Positions 61,368-64,000 of a stretch of 64,000 bases of DNA are shown here, piece after piece (the stretch's first letter is position 1; every line of letters starts with the position of its first letter). Below the pieces are notes generated by a model. That model saw nothing but the letters and a program-made list of their open reading frames with translations, did not search any database and was not told the DNA's origin. Made by a program: the position numbers and the translations under genes. Source of the DNA: Gammaproteobacteria bacterium (GTDB lineage: Bacteria > Pseudomonadota > Gammaproteobacteria > Steroidobacterales > JABDKV01); the NCBI GenBank assembly GCA_029862165.1, contig JAOTXU010000003.1, positions 124,001 through 188,000 on the forward strand, written 5' to 3'.

Positions 61368-61429
61368 GCAGCGTTAGCTCCTGTACGGCGACGTCGCGAA
61401 ATGGAAACGGTAATGTGTGCGTTCAACAT
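61358..61429 (-). CDS. Arginine-rich leader peptide (23 aa), not in the ORF track
   Basis: MLNAHITVSISRRRRTGANAAAG*; codons CGA CGT CGC CGT; stop abuts antiterminator arm; terminator and argF' follow; SD is weak and an in-frame GTG at 61501 is an alternative start. Confidence 0.75.
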   Translation of the reverse strand: MLNAHITVSISRRRRTGANAAAG

Positions 61430-61637
61430 AGCCGTAGTGATAACACAGGTACGGGCCGGATCGCAAGGAATGGCCCGGACAAGTTCGCTCCGGGCAGTCA
61501 CTGGCCTCTTTGTCGGTCTGAAGGCTTGCTTTGCGTTGGCCTGATCCGATATGTTCAGGTCTCATATCAGCGCACTCGAACAGTCCGCGATACATGATTA
61601 CAACACCGTGATGAGGGCATCACGGGAGGGGGAGCCT

Positions 61638-64000
61638 GTGGATAAACATAGGCGTAGCGGGCTTTATAGCAGCGAATTCGAACACGATAGCTGCGGTTTT
61701 GGTCTCACCGCGCAGATGGACGACGTAGCCAGCCACGCGCTGGTTCGTGCGGCGATACGCTCGTTGTGCCGTCTGACCCACCGTGGTGCAGTGGCCGCCG
61801 ACGGCAAGTCCGGCGACGGTTGCGGCCTGCTGCTCAAACAACCCGAAGGCTTTCTGCGCGCCGTCGCAAAAACGTCGGGTATTAGCCTAAATACAAGATT
61901 TGCGGCGGGATTAGTTTTTCTTAACACCGTCGACGACATGGCGCGGGCGGCTCGCGACTGCATGGAGTCGGAGTTAGTTGCGGTCGGTCTTGCCACTGCC
62001 GGTTGGCGTGAGGTTCCGGTCGACTCGCAAGCCTGTGGCGAAACCGCGTTGGAAACACTGCCAAGAATTGAGCAGATTTTCGTCAACGCCGCTGACGACA
62101 TGGATGACGCAGAGTTCGAGCGGAAACTATTTGTCGTTCGGCGCCGAGTCGAAAACACCTTGCGTAATCGTGACCCGGTCTTTTACGTTGCCAGCTTGTC
62201 TGCACGTACGCTTTCCTACAAAGCAATGGTGATGCCGGCCAATCTGGACACTTTTTATCCTGACCTGCTCAATCCAAAGCTGAGTTCCTCAGTCTGTGTC
62301 TTCCACCAGCGATTCTCCACCAACACATTGCCACAGTGGCGTCTGGCACAACCGTTTCGCTTGTTGGCACACAACGGTGAGATCAACACGATTCAGGGCA
62401 ATCGCAACTGGGCACAGGCGCGCGCCAGTGTGTGGCAATCGCCGTTGCTACCGGACCTGACGGAGTTGCAGCCTCTGGTATCGATGTTCGGGTCGGACTC
62501 GGCGTCACTGGATAACATGCTTGAAGTATTGTTGGCCGGGCAGCTGGACATGTTGCAGGCATTGCGTCTGTTAATTCCACCCGCGTGGCAGACGGTCAGC
62601 GCTGTCGATCCGGACGTGCGTGCTTTCTACGAATTCTATGCGCCGCACCTGGAACCGTGGGACGGACCGGCCGGCATCGTTGCCTGTGACGGTCGCTATG
62701 CCATATGTGTACTGGACCGTAACGGTCTGCGTCCGGCACGTTATACCGTCACACGTGATCGCATCATCACCATTGCCTCGGAGACTGGTGTTTACGCTTG
62801 CGAGCCCGAAGAAATTCTGGCCAAAGGCAAACTGGGGCCGGGCGAGATGTTGGCGGTTGACCTGGCCACCAGCCAGTTGCTGCACAATTCCGACATCGAC
62901 GACATTCTCAAGTCGCGTGCACCGTACAAGAAGTGGCTAAAGGACGGCGTGCGTTATCTAGAGTCGGATCTCTATGACCTGCAACTGATCAACAAACCCG
63001 TGGATCCCGATACGCTGGCCCAATACCAGAAAATGTTTGGCGTGTCTTTTGAGGAACGTACCGACGTCATTCGCGTGCTGGCCGAAACTGAGCGAGAAGC
63101 GGTGGGCTCGATGGGCGATGACACGCCGATTGCCGTCATGTCAGGTCGCGTGCGTTCGCTTTATGACTATTTCCGGCAGCAGTTCGCCCAGGTCACGAAT
63201 CCGCCAATCGACTCACTGCGTGAAACCGTGGTGATGTCGTTACAAACCCAGATAGGTGCCGAATGTAATCTCTTTGCGCCCGGGCCGGAACACGCCTGGC
63301 AAATAGTGCTCAACTCGCCGGTACTCGCGCAACGCAAGCTCGCACAGATACTCTCAACACAAAGACCCCATGTCAGCCATGAATTTATTGAGCTGAATGT
63401 TGACTGCACAGTGAAGCTGACTGCTGCACTGGACGCTATTTGCGAGCAAGCTGAATCGGCGGCCCGTGCCGGCAAGCAGGTTTTGTTGCTCAGCGATCGC
63501 AATATCAGTCCGGATACCGTACCGGTACATGCGTTGCTTGCAACAGGCGCCGTGCATCAGCGGCTGGTTGAGACGGGTTTGCGCTGCAATTGCAATATTA
63601 TCGTTGAGACGGGCACCGCACGCGATCCGCATCACTTCGCATGTTTGATCGGTTATGGTGCGACCGCGGTTTATCCTTATCTGGCATACCAGGTGCTGTT
63701 CGATATGACACGCACCGGTGAGATCAAGGCCGATTATCAAAAACGCCAGCTCGGACGAAGTTATCGCCGGGGTATCCGCAAGGGCCTGCTGAAAATCATG
63801 TCCAAGATGGGTATCTCGACGGTAGCCAGCTATCGGGGTGCACAGCTCTTTGAAATCGTTGGTTTACACGACAGCATCGTCGAGCGTTGTTTTACCGGTA
63901 CGACCAGCCGGCTGCAGGGCGCCGATTTTGCCGATCTGGAAAATGATCAGCGCGAACTGGCCACCCGCGCCTGGCGGCATAGTGAAAAGATTGAACATGG
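61638..64000 (+). CDS. gltB: Glutamate synthase large subunit (partial, runs off window)
   Basis: HDSCGFGLTAQMDD, LTHRGAVAADGKSGDGCGLLL, VFHQRFSTNTLPQWRLAQPFRLLAHNGEINTIQGNRNW; GTG 61638 after GGGAGGGGGAG (in-frame ATG at 61611 alternative). Confidence 0.95.
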   Translation, partial: MDKHRRSGLYSSEFEHDSCGFGLTAQMDDVASHALVRAAIRSLCRLTHRGAVAADGKSGDGCGLLLKQPEGFLRAVAKTSGISLNTRFAAGLVFLNTVDDMARAARDCMESELVAVGLATAGWREVPVDSQACGETALETLPRIEQIFVNAADDMDDAEFERKLFVVRRRVENTLRNRDPVFYVASLSARTLSYKAMVMPANLDTFYPDLLNPKLSSSVCVFHQRFSTNTLPQWRLAQPFRLLAHNGEINTIQGNRNWAQARASVWQSPLLPDLTELQPLVSMFGSDSASLDNMLEVLLAGQLDMLQALRLLIPPAWQTVSAVDPDVRAFYEFYAPHLEPWDGPAGIVACDGRYAICVLDRNGLRPARYTVTRDRIITIASETGVYACEPEEILAKGKLGPGEMLAVDLATSQLLHNSDIDDILKSRAPYKKWLKDGVRYLESDLYDLQLINKPVDPDTLAQYQKMFGVSFEERTDVIRVLAETEREAVGSMGDDTPIAVMSGRVRSLYDYFRQQFAQVTNPPIDSLRETVVMSLQTQIGAECNLFAPGPEHAWQIVLNSPVLAQRKLAQILSTQRPHVSHEFIELNVDCTVKLTAALDAICEQAESAARAGKQVLLLSDRNISPDTVPVHALLATGAVHQRLVETGLRCNCNIIVETGTARDPHHFACLIGYGATAVYPYLAYQVLFDMTRTGEIKADYQKRQLGRSYRRGIRKGLLKIMSKMGISTVASYRGAQLFEIVGLHDSIVERCFTGTTSRLQGADFADLENDQRELATRAWRHSEKIEH

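Noticed and set aside
61374-61595. 73-aa minus-strand ORF and plus-strand ORFs 61344-61544 and 61415-61597
   Set aside because: Overlap the arg leader region in other frames; no domain, no SD, no context; the +1-frame RRRR leader explains the region better.

Overview
64-kb chromosomal window from what looks like a marine-type gammaproteobacterium. It is densely coding. I found no tRNA or rRNA genes, CRISPR arrays or transposases. Blocks from left to right: (1) 0.2-9.1 kb, a candidate signalling/envelope locus: RsbU-like phosphatase, RsbW-like kinase, STAS antagonist, ECF sigma, membrane anti-sigma, a membrane-anchored protein of ~39 perfect-register 9-aa repeats, a HExxH metallopeptidase/propeller/barrel-like protein, and a PrsW-family intramembrane protease. 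(2) 9.5-19.9 kb, mixed metabolism and transport. (3) 19.9-26.4 kb, TonB-dependent receptor + TPR/2OG-oxygenase + TPR/sulfotransferase. (4) 26.8-39.3 kb, a polysaccharide locus with Wza/Wzb/Wzc-like proteins, glycosyltransferases, a PAPS reductase (CysH) and a UDP-sulfoquinovose synthase (SQD1-like). (5) 39.3-51.0 kb, a full branched-chain amino-acid supercluster preceded by an unlisted V/I/L-rich leader peptide and attenuator. (6) 51.1-54.4 kb, amt/porin/GlyGly-CTERM-like protein. (7) 54.4-61.3 kb, an N-acetylcitrulline-type arginine operon (argF'-argG-argE'-NAGS/K-argC-argH) preceded by an unlisted 23-aa leader ORF containing RRRR, a terminator and an exact competing antiterminator. (8) gltB, truncated by the window edge. 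Strongest candidates for new biology: the arginine leader-peptide attenuator, the partner-switch/ECF/nonapeptide-repeat/PrsW locus, and CysH coupled to UDP-sulfoquinovose synthase in an exopolysaccharide locus. All family calls are from reading sequence motifs by eye; no searches were run.
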